The notes: generated by a model not told the origin, from the sequence alone. A stretch of 11,469 bases of DNA from Verrucomicrobia bacterium UBA1731 (GCA_002317575.1 DCIH01000120.1:5711-17179), one strand, 5' to 3'. Positions 1-6,897 are shown, counted from the first letter of the stretch. Made by a program: numbers and translations.

Positions 1-640
1 CCTCGCGGCGTATTACGCGAAGCTGATCGGCGCGCCGATCCGGAAGTTCGTGTGCGCGTCGAACGTGAACGATGTGCTCGCGCGCTTCGTGGAGACGGGC
101 GTTTACGATCCGGGCCCGAAGTTCACGGTCACGAATTCGCCGTCGATGGACATCCGCAAGAGCTCCAATGTGGAGCGCCTCTTGTGGCTCGTCAACGGCG
201 GACTCGAAGATCCCGCGGCGGCGTGCGCGGCGACGAAGAAGCTGATGGACGATTTCGCGGCGACGGGCAAGTACGAGTTGGACGCGGCGGCGAAGGCGCG
301 CTTCCAGGCGGACTTCGTGTCGGGCGTCGCGACGCCGGAGGAGACCGAGGCGGAAATGCGCCTCATGCGCGAACGTTGCGGCTATGTGCTCGATCCGCAC
401 ACCGCGGTGGCGACGGCCGTCGCGCGCAAGCTCGGCTTCCCGAAGGACGGCGTGCCGTGCGTCGTCGCCGCGACGGCGACGCCGTACAAGTTCCCGGAAA
501 CGTGCGCCCGCGCGTTCGGCGGCGACGTCCTCGACAATCCGCCGCCCGCGTTCAAGGCGCTGGAAACGGCGCCCGTCACCCAGAATCTCGTGGTGGACGT
601 CGACGGCATCGACGGCGCCGTCCGCGCGCTGTTCAAGTGA
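1..640 (+). CDS. thrC: Threonine synthase, C-terminal part (5' end outside window)
   Basis: Threonine synthase is the PLP enzyme that converts O-phosphohomoserine to threonine in the cytoplasm, the last step of threonine biosynthesis. The open frame enters from the left edge (first full codon at base 2) and gives about 212 residues. Recognisable family stretches are FVCASNVNDVLARF, the NSPSMDI...SSNVERLL segment, and LDPHTAVA followed by a VVAATATPYKFPE segment. They align in order with the C-terminal half of the E. coli ThrC type (ATNVNDTVPRF, SNAMDV, EPHAAVAY, TAHPAKF). The PLP lysine lies in the missing N-terminal part. An internal GTG at 50 is not a real start, because family-like sequence (LAAYYAKLIGAPIRK) runs upstream of it. 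The stop is TGA 638-640. No upstream context is visible, so an operon with hom or thrB cannot be judged. The family call is firm. Confidence 0.93.
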   Translation, partial: LAAYYAKLIGAPIRKFVCASNVNDVLARFVETGVYDPGPKFTVTNSPSMDIRKSSNVERLLWLVNGGLEDPAAACAATKKLMDDFAATGKYELDAAAKARFQADFVSGVATPEETEAEMRLMRERCGYVLDPHTAVATAVARKLGFPKDGVPCVVAATATPYKFPETCARAFGGDVLDNPPPAFKALETAPVTQNLVVDVDGIDGAVRALFK

Positions 641-725
641 CTCGCGCGGTCCCGAATCACAATCCACTGCTGATCGTGGCTGCGTGCGATCACACCCTGT
701 CCATGCCAGGCGACGGCTGGCGTGA

Positions 726-754
726 TTGATTTCATGTGGAAATTGTGATAACAT
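726..754 (+). promoter_or_regulatory. Candidate sigma70-type promoter of the ferredoxin gene
   Basis: TTGATT at 726-731 and TAACAT at 749-754 are separated by 17 bp; each matches 4 of 6 consensus bases. This is the most AT-rich part of the thrC-ferredoxin spacer. It leaves a leader of roughly 30 nt before the ferredoxin start. GATAAC at 747-752 is an alternative -10. The call rests on motif match and position only. Confidence 0.4.
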
Positions 755-776
755 AACGCATGTTTTCAACAACAAC

Positions 777-783
777 AAAGGAG
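777..783 (+). promoter_or_regulatory. Strong ribosome binding site of the ferredoxin gene
   Basis: AAAGGAG ends 8 nt before the ATG at 792. It decides the start codon: the frame is open further upstream from an ATG at 726, but that extension would cover the promoter and this Shine-Dalgarno and looks nothing like ferredoxin. Confidence 0.75.
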
Positions 784-791
784 TAATCCAA

Positions 792-965
792 ATGGCTCAC
801 AAGATTGATTCCGCCAAGTGCGTGGCGTGCGGCTGCTGCAAGGATGCTTGCCCGGCCGAAGCCATCGCCGAGGGCTCGCCCGCCTACACCATCGATCCCG
901 CCAAGTGCGTGGATTGCGGCGCCTGCGCGGCCACCTGCCCGAACGAAGCGATTGCCCCGGAGTGA
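792..965 (+). CDS. 2[4Fe-4S] ferredoxin, clostridial type, 57 aa
   Basis: This is a small soluble electron carrier, low-potential by family, typically serving pyruvate:ferredoxin oxidoreductase, hydrogenases or Rnf in anaerobes. It has two classic cluster motifs: Cys10-x2-Cys13-x2-Cys16-x3-Cys20-Pro and Cys39-x2-Cys42-x2-Cys45-x3-Cys49-Pro. The halves are internally duplicated (AKCVACGCCKDACPAEAIA versus AKCVDCGACAATCPNEAIA). The first motif carries an additional cysteine, Cys15, next to Cys16. Length (57 aa) is normal for the clostridial type (about 55). The start is ATG 792, set by the AAAGGAG Shine-Dalgarno. The TGA stop (963-965) overlaps the GTG start (962-964) of the membrane transporter downstream, so the two are probably co-transcribed and translationally coupled. 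The partner oxidoreductase is not in this window. Confidence 0.95.
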   Translation: MAHKIDSAKCVACGCCKDACPAEAIAEGSPAYTIDPAKCVDCGACAATCPNEAIAPE

Positions 966-1804
966 TCGACTTTCTCATAGAAAACCTGCTGCTTCTGCCG
1001 TTCCTTTTTCCGGCTTATCTGGTTCTGGAGTGGGTGGAAGCGCATGCGGGCGATGCGCTCGAGCGGAAGCTCGGGCGCGTCAGTCATCTAGGCCCCGTCT
1101 TCGGCGCGGCGGCCGGGGTGGTTCCCCAATGCGGCTTCTCGGCCGCGGCCGCTTCGCTGTACGCGGGCGGCGTGATCACGGCCGGCACCTTGGTGGCCGT
1201 GTTCCTTTCCACGTCGGACGAGCTCATTCCCGTTCTCCTTTCCGAGCGCGTCGCCCCCGCTTTTCTCGTGAAGCTCGTCGTGCTGAAGGTCGTCTTTGCG
1301 CTCGTCGCCGGTTTTCTCGTGAACGGTTTCCTCTTCGCCATCGGGCGGCGCGGCCCCTCGCCGCACGTGGGCGAACTGTGCGCGCACAGCCGTTGCGGCT
1401 GCGAAGAACGCCACGGCATTCTCGTGCCGGCGTTGATCCACACCGCCGAGATCTTCGTTTTCCTGTTGGCCGTTTCGGGCGCGGTCGAGCTGGCGCTCCA
1501 TTACTGCGGCGGCGAAGAGGCCCTGAAGGGGTTCGTCCTCAACAAGCCGATCGTCGGCGAACTGCTGGCGGGCGTCGTGGGACTCATCCCGAACTGCGCG
1601 GCCTCCGCGGCTTGCGCGGAAGTGTATGCGGCGGGCGGCATGAGTGCGGGCGCGCTCGTTTCCTCGTCGCTCACGGGCGGCGGCGTGGGGCTTCTCGTCC
1701 TTTTCCGCACGCACCGCCATTGGGGGCAGAACCTCGGGATTCTGGCCACCGTCTATGTGTTCGGCGTGTTCTTCGGCTGGCTTTCGGGCTTCGTGCTGGC
1801 GTGA
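962..1804 (+). CDS. ArsP_2-type putative heavy-metal/manganese exporter (10-TM family)
   Basis: Predicted inner-membrane transporter of 280 aa. The sequence matches the Pfam ArsP_2 type (putative 10-TM heavy-metal exporter, variously annotated arsenic efflux protein or putative manganese transporter); the substrate is not experimentally settled for the family. There is a clear internal duplication. Residues 44-92, with the signature PQCGFS (55-60) followed by ASLYAGGVITAGTL, mirror residues 198-248, with PNCAAS (210-215) followed by AEVYAAGGMSAGAL. Between the halves is a hydrophilic Cys/His-rich loop (His135, Cys140, His142, Cys145, Cys147, His151, then His160 in ALIHT), a plausible metal-binding site. 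The start is GTG 962, inferred from loss of family-like sequence upstream. It overlaps the ferredoxin stop (GTGA), and a GGAG lies too close to serve as a normal Shine-Dalgarno, so translation probably depends on coupling. Length is at the short end for the family. Confidence 0.8.
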   Translation: MIDFLIENLLLLPFLFPAYLVLEWVEAHAGDALERKLGRVSHLGPVFGAAAGVVPQCGFSAAAASLYAGGVITAGTLVAVFLSTSDELIPVLLSERVAPAFLVKLVVLKVVFALVAGFLVNGFLFAIGRRGPSPHVGELCAHSRCGCEERHGILVPALIHTAEIFVFLLAVSGAVELALHYCGGEEALKGFVLNKPIVGELLAGVVGLIPNCAASAACAEVYAAGGMSAGALVSSSLTGGGVGLLVLFRTHRHWGQNLGILATVYVFGVFFGWLSGFVLA

Positions 1805-1836
1805 GTTTGGCGTTGAAAGTTGGGTGGTGATGGGCA

Positions 1837-4200
1837 ATGGCGGATTTTCCGGTTGAGAAGGTGATCCCCGCGCTGGCCGATTCCCTGTCCCGCAACCGCA
1901 GCGTCGTGTTGAAGGCGCCGCCCGGAAGCGGCAAGACGACGTGCGTGCCGCCCGCCTTGCTGGACGCGCCGTGGCTCGCCGGCAAAAAGATCCTCATGCT
2001 CGAACCGCGGCGTCTCGCCGCGCGTAGCGCCGCCAAGTACATTTCCCGAAAATTGGGTGACGCCGTGGGCGGCGTCGTGGGCTTTTCCGTCCGGCTGGAG
2101 CGCAAGGTGTCGTCGCGCACGCGCCTGGAAATCGTCACGGAAGGACTGCTCGTGCAGCGCCTTCTGTCCGATCCCGAACTCTCGGACGTGGGTCTCGTCA
2201 TCTTCGACGAATTCCACGAGCGTTCTTTGCCGTGCGATCTCGGCTACGCGATGACGCTCGACGTCCGCCGCGCGCTGCGTCCCGACTTGCGCATGCTCGT
2301 GATGTCCGCGACATTGGACGCCGATCCCATCGCCGCGCATTTGGGCGATGCGGATGTCCATACCGCCGAGGCGCGCATGTTTCCCGTGGAAACGCGCCAC
2401 CTGCAGATTTCGTCCACGGCGCCCGTTTTCGCGCAGATGGCGGGCGCGGTGCGGCGGCTTCGTCCCGAAATGTCCGGCACGATTCTCTGCTTCCTGCCGG
2501 GCGAAGGCGAGATCCGGCGCTGCCAGGAGGAACTGCGCGATCTGCGGGATGTGTACCCGCTCTTCGGCGCGATGGACAAGGACGAGCAGGACGACGCGAT
2601 TGCGGATAACGGCCGCGCGAAGGTGATCCTGGCGACCTCGATCGCGGAGACATCGCTCACGATTCCCGGCGTCACGGCGGTGATCGATTCCGGCCTCATG
2701 CGCGTGAGCCGTTTTTCGCCGAGTTCCGGCATGAGCCGATTGGAGACGCTGCGTCTCACGCGCGACCGCGCGGATCAGCGCCGCGGCCGCGCCGGCCGTT
2801 TGGGGCCGGGCTTGTGTCTGCGGCTCTGGACCGAGGTGGAAGACCGTCTGCTGTTGCCGTCCATGAAACCGGAAATTCTCGAGACGGATCTCGCAGGCGT
2901 CGTTCTTTCCGCCGCGAGCTGGGGCACGGTCCGGCGCGACGGTCTCCCGTGGCTCACGCCGCCGCCCGCCGGCACCTGGGATGGCGCGGTGTCGCTTCTC
3001 AAGCAGCTCGGCGCGCTCGACGCGGACGGCCGGCTCACGGAGCGCGGACGCTCGATGGCGCGTTTCCCGGCGCATCCGCGTTTGGCGAACATGATGCTTG
3101 CGGATCCCGCGGCGGCGAAATGGGCGGCGATTCTCGAAGAGGGCGCGCGCTTGCGCGAAACGGATCTGACGCAGGTGCGGCCGACGCCGCGCATGCGCGA
3201 GCTTGCGCGCCGCTGGGGGGTGCGTCCGGACGACAACCCCGATCCCGCGCTCTTGGCGTACGCGTTTCCGGACCGCATCGCCAAGAACCGCGGCAACGGT
3301 TCCTTCACGATGACATCGGGACGCGGCGCGTTTCTGGAGCGCACGGATCCGCTCGCGGCGTGCGAGTATCTCGTGCTGTGCGAACTGGACGACCGCGGCG
3401 GCGACGCCAAGGTGCAGCTCGCCGCGCCGATTTCCGAGGGGCAGATCGAGGACATGTTCGCGGACGAGATCCGCGAGGACGCCGTCACGGAATGGGACCG
3501 CCGCGGCGAATGCGTGAAGACCGTGAAGCTCCGCCATCTAGGCAAGATGCCCATCCGCGCGGGCGGACAGTCCGAGCCGGATCCCGACGCCGTGCGCGAG
3601 GCGCTTTTCGCGGGCATCCGCCAGAAGGGTGTCGCAAACCTGCCGTGCTGGACGCGCGGGGCGCGGGCGCTGCAGGCGCGCATTTCGTTCCTGGCGCGGG
3701 TGGTGGGCGAACCGTGGCCGGATGTGTCCGACGACGCCATCGCGGCGCATCTGGAGACATGGGCGGCGGACCGCGTCTACGGCATGAGCCGCTGGGCGCA
3801 TCTGGAAAAGCTGGATTTGTGCGGTGTTCTCGACGCGGCGCTCGGCGAAGCGGGGCTGGACCGCCGGACGCTCGACCGCCTCGCGCCGACGTCAATGCCG
3901 GTGCCGAGCGGTTCCGAAATGACCATCCACTACGACGAAACGGAGCCGTATGTGGAAGTGCGCCTGCAGGAGTGCTTCGGCTTGTACGAGACGCCCAAAG
4001 TCGCGGGCGGACGCGCGCCTGTGCTGATGAAGCTTTTGAGTCCGGCGCAACGGCCGGTGCAGATCACGAAGGATCTGGCGAATTTCTGGCGGGAAGGGTA
4101 TCCGCTCGTGAGAAAGGATCTTCGGGGCCGCTATCCGAAGCATTACTGGCCCGAAGATCCGTTCACGGCGGTCGCCACGCGCCGCGTGCGGCCGCGGTGA
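1837..4200 (+). CDS. hrpB: ATP-dependent helicase HrpB (DEAH/RHA type)
   Basis: Predicted 787-aa cytoplasmic NTP-dependent RNA helicase of the bacterial HrpB family (E. coli HrpB is about 809 aa). All helicase motifs are visible in order: Walker A GSGKTT (30-35), motif Ia EPRRLAAR (56-63), DEFH box (124-127), motif III SAT (157-159), motif V ATSIAETSLTIPG (266-278) and motif VI QRRGRAGR (314-321). The DEFH variant of the DEAH box is usual for HrpB. Behind the RecA pair come the winged-helix/ratchet region, the LAYAFPDRIAKNRG segment, and a C-terminal HrpB domain ending in RYPKHYWPEDP, which is diagnostic. The ATG at 1837 has only a weak upstream GGTGG. The gene begins 32 bp after the transporter stop, so read-through transcription is likely. 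The biological role is poorly defined even in model bacteria. No frameshift or lost motif is seen. Confidence 0.95.
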   Translation: MADFPVEKVIPALADSLSRNRSVVLKAPPGSGKTTCVPPALLDAPWLAGKKILMLEPRRLAARSAAKYISRKLGDAVGGVVGFSVRLERKVSSRTRLEIVTEGLLVQRLLSDPELSDVGLVIFDEFHERSLPCDLGYAMTLDVRRALRPDLRMLVMSATLDADPIAAHLGDADVHTAEARMFPVETRHLQISSTAPVFAQMAGAVRRLRPEMSGTILCFLPGEGEIRRCQEELRDLRDVYPLFGAMDKDEQDDAIADNGRAKVILATSIAETSLTIPGVTAVIDSGLMRVSRFSPSSGMSRLETLRLTRDRADQRRGRAGRLGPGLCLRLWTEVEDRLLLPSMKPEILETDLAGVVLSAASWGTVRRDGLPWLTPPPAGTWDGAVSLLKQLGALDADGRLTERGRSMARFPAHPRLANMMLADPAAAKWAAILEEGARLRETDLTQVRPTPRMRELARRWGVRPDDNPDPALLAYAFPDRIAKNRGNGSFTMTSGRGAFLERTDPLAACEYLVLCELDDRGGDAKVQLAAPISEGQIEDMFADEIREDAVTEWDRRGECVKTVKLRHLGKMPIRAGGQSEPDPDAVREALFAGIRQKGVANLPCWTRGARALQARISFLARVVGEPWPDVSDDAIAAHLETWAADRVYGMSRWAHLEKLDLCGVLDAALGEAGLDRRTLDRLAPTSMPVPSGSEMTIHYDETEPYVEVRLQECFGLYETPKVAGGRAPVLMKLLSPAQRPVQITKDLANFWREGYPLVRKDLRGRYPKHYWPEDPFTAVATRRVRPR

Positions 4201-4242
4201 TCGCCGCCCGGGGACTTTTTCAATCATGGGAATAAACATGTC

Positions 4243-6210
4243 ATGAATGCCATTGCCTTCCGTTTGTGCGCCGCGGTCGGCGCGGTGTTGGTGTTGACGG
4301 CGGGGCGCGCCCTTGCCGAGCCCGCAGAGGATTTGACGCGTTCGCGGTGGATCGTGGCGCCGGGCGGCCTGGCGATCGCGTGGCCGGTTTCGGACGACGT
4401 CCGTCTGCCGCATCGGGACTGGATGGAGATGAGCGGGCGCAAGGTGTCGCTTCTCTTCGATTACGCGGTTTCGGAGAAGCGGACGTTGACACTGGCGCGG
4501 CGTGTCGTGTGGCCGTGCGTGCGGACGCAGCCGAACAATACGCATGCGTCGATGAGTTTCGCGTTTTCGACCGACGGAATTCCGCGCCTGACGGTCGACG
4601 GGGCCGTTGTGGACGAGACGGTCGAGAGGATTTCCTTCGACGGCGTGTGGGTCTCGGACGGCGCGACGCCGTCGGGACTTCGCGTCCAGCGCCGCGTCTT
4701 CCCGTCCGCAACGGCGCCGGCCGCCTTCGAGCGGTGGCGGGTGACGAACGGCGGAAAGGATCCCGTGACGATCGGTGTCACGAAGCCGGAGGCGTCGTGG
4801 TTCCGCCTGGGCTGTACCGGGCGTTTCGTCGTCTCGGCCGCGGTGGATTCGTCCGAAGTGACGGTGCTGGCGCCCGGGAAGACGCTCGAGCGGACGCTGG
4901 CGTTTGCGATTCGCCGCGCGGACGAGAAGCCGGCGGCGTTCGACGCCGCGGCGGAAGAGGCCCGCCGCCGCGCGCGGGTCGCCGAAATCGCCGATGCCGT
5001 CCGGCTGGAGACGGACGATCCGATGCTGGACGCGACGTTCCGCTTCGCGAAGATCCGGGCGGGCGAGAGCATCTATGAGACGGCGGGCGGCGTGATGCAT
5101 TCGCCGGGCGGCGGATCCTACTATGCGGGCACATGGTGCAACGACGAGGTCGAGTACGCGGGGCCGTGGTTCGCCTGCACGGGCGACGCGCTCGCGCTCG
5201 AGGCCTCGATGAACGCCTACCGCCAGTACCTGCCGTTCATGGCCGACGATTACGCGCCGATTCCCTCGAGCGTGATCGCCGAGGGACGCGACTACTGGAA
5301 CGGCGCCGGCGACCGCGGCGACGCGGCGATGTGGGCGTACGGCGCGTCGCGGTTCGTTTTGGCGTCCGGACGCCGTGACTGGGCGGAGGAGCTCCGGCCC
5401 GGCATCCGCTGGACGCTCGAATACTGCCGCCGCCGGCTGACGGCCGACGGCGTCGTCGCGTCCGACAGCGACGAGATGGAAGGGCGGCTGCCGGCGGGAA
5501 AGGCCAATCTGCAGACGTCCGTCCTCTGCTACGACGCGTTGCTTCATGCGGCCGTCGTCGAACGGTCGTTCGGGAACGCGAAGACGGCTGCCGATTATGA
5601 AGCGCGGGCGTCGCGGCTCAGGGCGGCGATCGACCGCCACTTCGGCGCCGAACGGCACGGCTTCAGGACATATCGTTATTACGACGGATGCACGGTGCTC
5701 CGGTCGTGGATCGGAAGTCCGCTCTGCGTCGGCATCTTCGATCGGGCGGAGGGCACGGCCGAAGCGTTGCTCTCGCCCTACCTGCGCACGCGCAACGCGG
5801 GGCTCCTCTCCGCCGAGGGCGATCCGACCGGCATCACCTGGGACCGCAGCCAGCTCTACGCCTTCCGCGGCATCTTCGCGGCGGGACTCGCCGATCGCGC
5901 GTGGGACGATTTCATCGCCTATTCACGGGCGCGGCTCACGGGCGAACACGTGCCGTATCCGGTCGAGGCGTGGCCCGAGGGCGACATGCGCCATCTCTCG
6001 GCCGAAGGCGCGCTCTACTGCCGCGCCGTGACGGAAGGACTCTTCGGACTCGAGCCGACAGGGTTCGGCACGTTCCGCGCGAATGCCCGCCTGCCGAAGG
6101 CGTTGAAACGGATGGCCCTCCGGAACGTGCGCACCGTCCAAGGCGCGTTCGACGTCGAGGTGGACGGAAAAGGGGTTCGGATCAAGGCGAACCAAGATGC
6201 CGCACCATAA
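4243..6210 (+). CDS. Sec-exported six-hairpin (alpha/alpha)6-barrel glycosidase-like protein
   Basis: A 655-aa exported protein. Residues 1-25 form a Sec signal peptide (hydrophobic core AAVGAVLVL, cleavage site ALA|E). Residues about 30-225 look like a beta-sandwich domain; a charged helical linker (228-250) follows. Residues about 255-600 have the repeated helical pattern of six-hairpin glycosidases, followed by a short C-terminal beta region (RLPKALKRMALRNVRTVQGAF). Acidic clusters suited to a glycosidase active site are WCNDEVEYAGPWF (298-310), DSDEMEG (408-414) and EAWPEGD (575-581). The fold class resembles alpha-L-rhamnosidase (GH78), GH95 or trehalase-like enzymes, but I cannot place it in a CAZy family, so substrate and catalytic residues are unassigned. 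The ATG at 4243 has only a weak GGGAA; a nearby ATG at 4238 is in another frame. It starts 42 bp after hrpB and may be read through from it, and ends 4 nt before a strong hairpin. Confidence 0.72.
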   Translation: MNAIAFRLCAAVGAVLVLTAGRALAEPAEDLTRSRWIVAPGGLAIAWPVSDDVRLPHRDWMEMSGRKVSLLFDYAVSEKRTLTLARRVVWPCVRTQPNNTHASMSFAFSTDGIPRLTVDGAVVDETVERISFDGVWVSDGATPSGLRVQRRVFPSATAPAAFERWRVTNGGKDPVTIGVTKPEASWFRLGCTGRFVVSAAVDSSEVTVLAPGKTLERTLAFAIRRADEKPAAFDAAAEEARRRARVAEIADAVRLETDDPMLDATFRFAKIRAGESIYETAGGVMHSPGGGSYYAGTWCNDEVEYAGPWFACTGDALALEASMNAYRQYLPFMADDYAPIPSSVIAEGRDYWNGAGDRGDAAMWAYGASRFVLASGRRDWAEELRPGIRWTLEYCRRRLTADGVVASDSDEMEGRLPAGKANLQTSVLCYDALLHAAVVERSFGNAKTAADYEARASRLRAAIDRHFGAERHGFRTYRYYDGCTVLRSWIGSPLCVGIFDRAEGTAEALLSPYLRTRNAGLLSAEGDPTGITWDRSQLYAFRGIFAAGLADRAWDDFIAYSRARLTGEHVPYPVEAWPEGDMRHLSAEGALYCRAVTEGLFGLEPTGFGTFRANARLPKALKRMALRNVRTVQGAFDVEVDGKGVRIKANQDAAP

Positions 6211-6214
6211 ACAA

Positions 6215-6245
6215 TCCGACGCCACCGCTAAGGGGTGGCGTCGGA
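6215..6245. terminator. 12-bp perfect hairpin between convergent genes (likely shared terminator)
   Basis: The stem is TCCGACGCCACC (6215-6226) and its exact complement at 6234-6245, with a 7-nt loop GCTAAGG. It sits 4 nt after the TAA of the plus-strand glycosidase gene and 83 nt beyond the stop of the convergent minus-strand gene. Read on the minus strand the stem is followed by TTGTTTAT, a fair U-tract. On the plus strand the following bases (CCTTGTC) are only mildly T-rich. It is therefore a better intrinsic terminator for the minus-strand gene, and a weaker terminator or 3'-end stabiliser for the plus-strand one. Confidence 0.75.
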
Positions 6246-6259
6246 CCTTGTCATCCAAG

Positions 6260-6279
6260 CGTCAGTCGGTCGTCAGTCG
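6260..6279 (+). repeat. Short tandem pair of the 9-mer CGTCAGTCG
   Basis: CGTCAGTCG occurs at 6260-6268 and again at 6271-6279, an 11-bp period, in the spacer between the convergent genes. Nothing else of note was seen in this spacer apart from the adjacent hairpin. It could be a simple duplication; no function is implied. Confidence 0.45.
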
Positions 6280-6328
6280 CTTCAGCAACGGCAGTAAATC
6301 CGCGACGGACCTCGTGACCTGCGGTTGA

Positions 6329-6718
6329 TTACTTGTTGCCGCCGCCGAACATCTTCGTGTCGAAGTTGAAGAACACGAAGAACGGCAGGAAGCCCTCCTT
6401 GTTGAAGCAGAGGAGGCCGAGCTGCAGGGCTGATTTCTCGGCGATGTTCACGAACGCGACCTGCGGACCGTTCTGGACCTTTTTCGCGTTGTTGTAGCCG
6501 AAGGCGACCTGGGCGCCGTTGTGCAGTTCCTGCATGCGGTTCCAGAGAATCGAAACCTGTGCGCCTTTCATCGTCTTGCATTCGCTGGCGATGCCCAGCT
6601 GGCAGCCCGTCAGATCCTTGTCGGTTTTGTCGTCGCCGACCCACCAGCTCCAGAAGCAACCGGCGTGCGCCGCGAAGCCGAGAGAAGCCACCAAGCCGAG
6701 CATGATCACTTTTTTCAT
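6329..6718 (-). CDS. Small exported protein with G-x-Q repeats (LA_2272 surface-repeat-like)
   Basis: A 129-aa protein with a clear Sec signal peptide (MKK, hydrophobic core, AHA|G at about residue 19/20), so exported. The mature part has a short repeat built around G-(A/P/C)-Q followed by hydrophobics and often Asn: GCQLGIAS, GAQVSILWN, GAQVAFGYN, GPQVAFVN, then a decayed ALQLGLLCFN. The repeat glutamines are at residues 40, 54, 70, 86 and 99, about 16 residues apart. This resembles the LA_2272-type surface repeat seen in Leptospira and in many gut PVC bacteria; molecular function is unknown, and a surface or periplasmic beta-rich protein is inference. I chose the ATG at 6718 over one at 6766 because it starts the signal peptide and follows AAAGGAAAAGAAA. 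It is transcribed divergently from the GH109-like gene, with its own TGGTATACT element. Confidence 0.72.
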   Translation of the reverse strand: MKKVIMLGLVASLGFAAHAGCFWSWWVGDDKTDKDLTGCQLGIASECKTMKGAQVSILWNRMQELHNGAQVAFGYNNAKKVQNGPQVAFVNIAEKSALQLGLLCFNKEGFLPFFVFFNFDTKMFGGGNK

Positions 6719-6756
6719 TTTCTTTTCCTTTGCGTTTGTTTGCGAAAACGCCTTAA

Positions 6757-6765
6757 AGTATACCA
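6757..6765 (-). promoter_or_regulatory. Extended -10 promoter element TGGTATACT for the repeat-protein gene
   Basis: Read on the minus strand, TGGTATACT combines the TG extension with a 5-of-6 match to TATAAT. No good -35 lies at 17 bp (GCCGTC), as expected for an extended -10 promoter. The predicted start near 6750 leaves a leader of about 32 nt with a good Shine-Dalgarno (AAAGGAA). The identical 9-mer drives the divergent gene. Confidence 0.65.
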
Positions 6766-6816
6766 CGAAGACGAAAAAAGACGGCGCTCAAAATGAAAAA
6801 AACCGCATTGCATCGG

Positions 6817-6826
6817 CTCGCGCGAG
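6817..6826. promoter_or_regulatory. 10-bp perfect palindrome CTCGCGCGAG just upstream of the GH109 promoter
   Basis: The palindrome ends 3 bp before the candidate -35 (6830-6835) within the divergent control region, a place where a dimeric regulator could bind. In GC-rich DNA such CG palindromes arise by chance, so an operator role is only a possibility. Confidence 0.2.
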
Positions 6827-6829
6827 GCC

Positions 6830-6858
6830 AAGACATGCCGCGCCGTTTTTGGTATACT
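6830..6858 (+). promoter_or_regulatory. Promoter of the GH109-like gene (AAGACA - 17 bp - TATACT, extended -10)
   Basis: The -35-like AAGACA (6830-6835, 4 of 6) and TATACT (6853-6858, 5 of 6) are 17 bp apart, and TGG directly precedes the -10, giving TGGTATACT (6850-6858). Transcription would start near 6865, which also rules out the longer reading of the downstream gene from ATG 6793. Confidence 0.65.
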
Positions 6859-6887
6859 CGCGACCATTCGTTTTCAATAACAAATTC

Positions 6888-6892
6888 GGAGG
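6888..6892 (+). promoter_or_regulatory. Ribosome binding site fixing the GH109-like start
   Basis: GGAGG lies 5 nt before ATG 6898. The frame is open back to an ATG at 6793, but that start precedes the promoter, so the Tat-signal start at 6898 is the right one. Confidence 0.75.
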
Positions 6893-6897
6893 ATGAC

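Noticed and set aside
735..757. lac operator-like string (TGTGGAAATTGTGATAACA)
   Set aside because: It shares words with E. coli lacO, but the sequence is not palindromic, no LacI-type gene or lac gene is nearby, and the similarity is explained by ordinary AT-rich promoter sequence.
726..791. 22-residue extension of the ferredoxin from ATG 726
   Set aside because: It would translate across the promoter and the strong Shine-Dalgarno; the 57-aa form from ATG 792 has the normal family length.
1753..3537. Very long antisense open frame (594 codons) across hrpB
   Set aside because: It is rich in Arg, His and Ala with no domain, and lies opposite an intact HrpB. Long antisense frames are expected in GC-rich coding DNA where stop codons are rare.
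3892..5658. 588-codon antisense open frame spanning the hrpB 3' end and the glycosidase gene
   Set aside because: It crosses two genes that are well supported on the plus strand; its composition is low-complexity and Arg-rich, with no ribosome binding site or recognisable family.
6793..6897. 35-residue N-terminal extension of the GH109-like protein from ATG 6793
   Set aside because: It would run through the promoter at 6830-6858 and place the Tat motif internally; ATG 6898 has GGAGG at the correct distance and starts the Tat signal.
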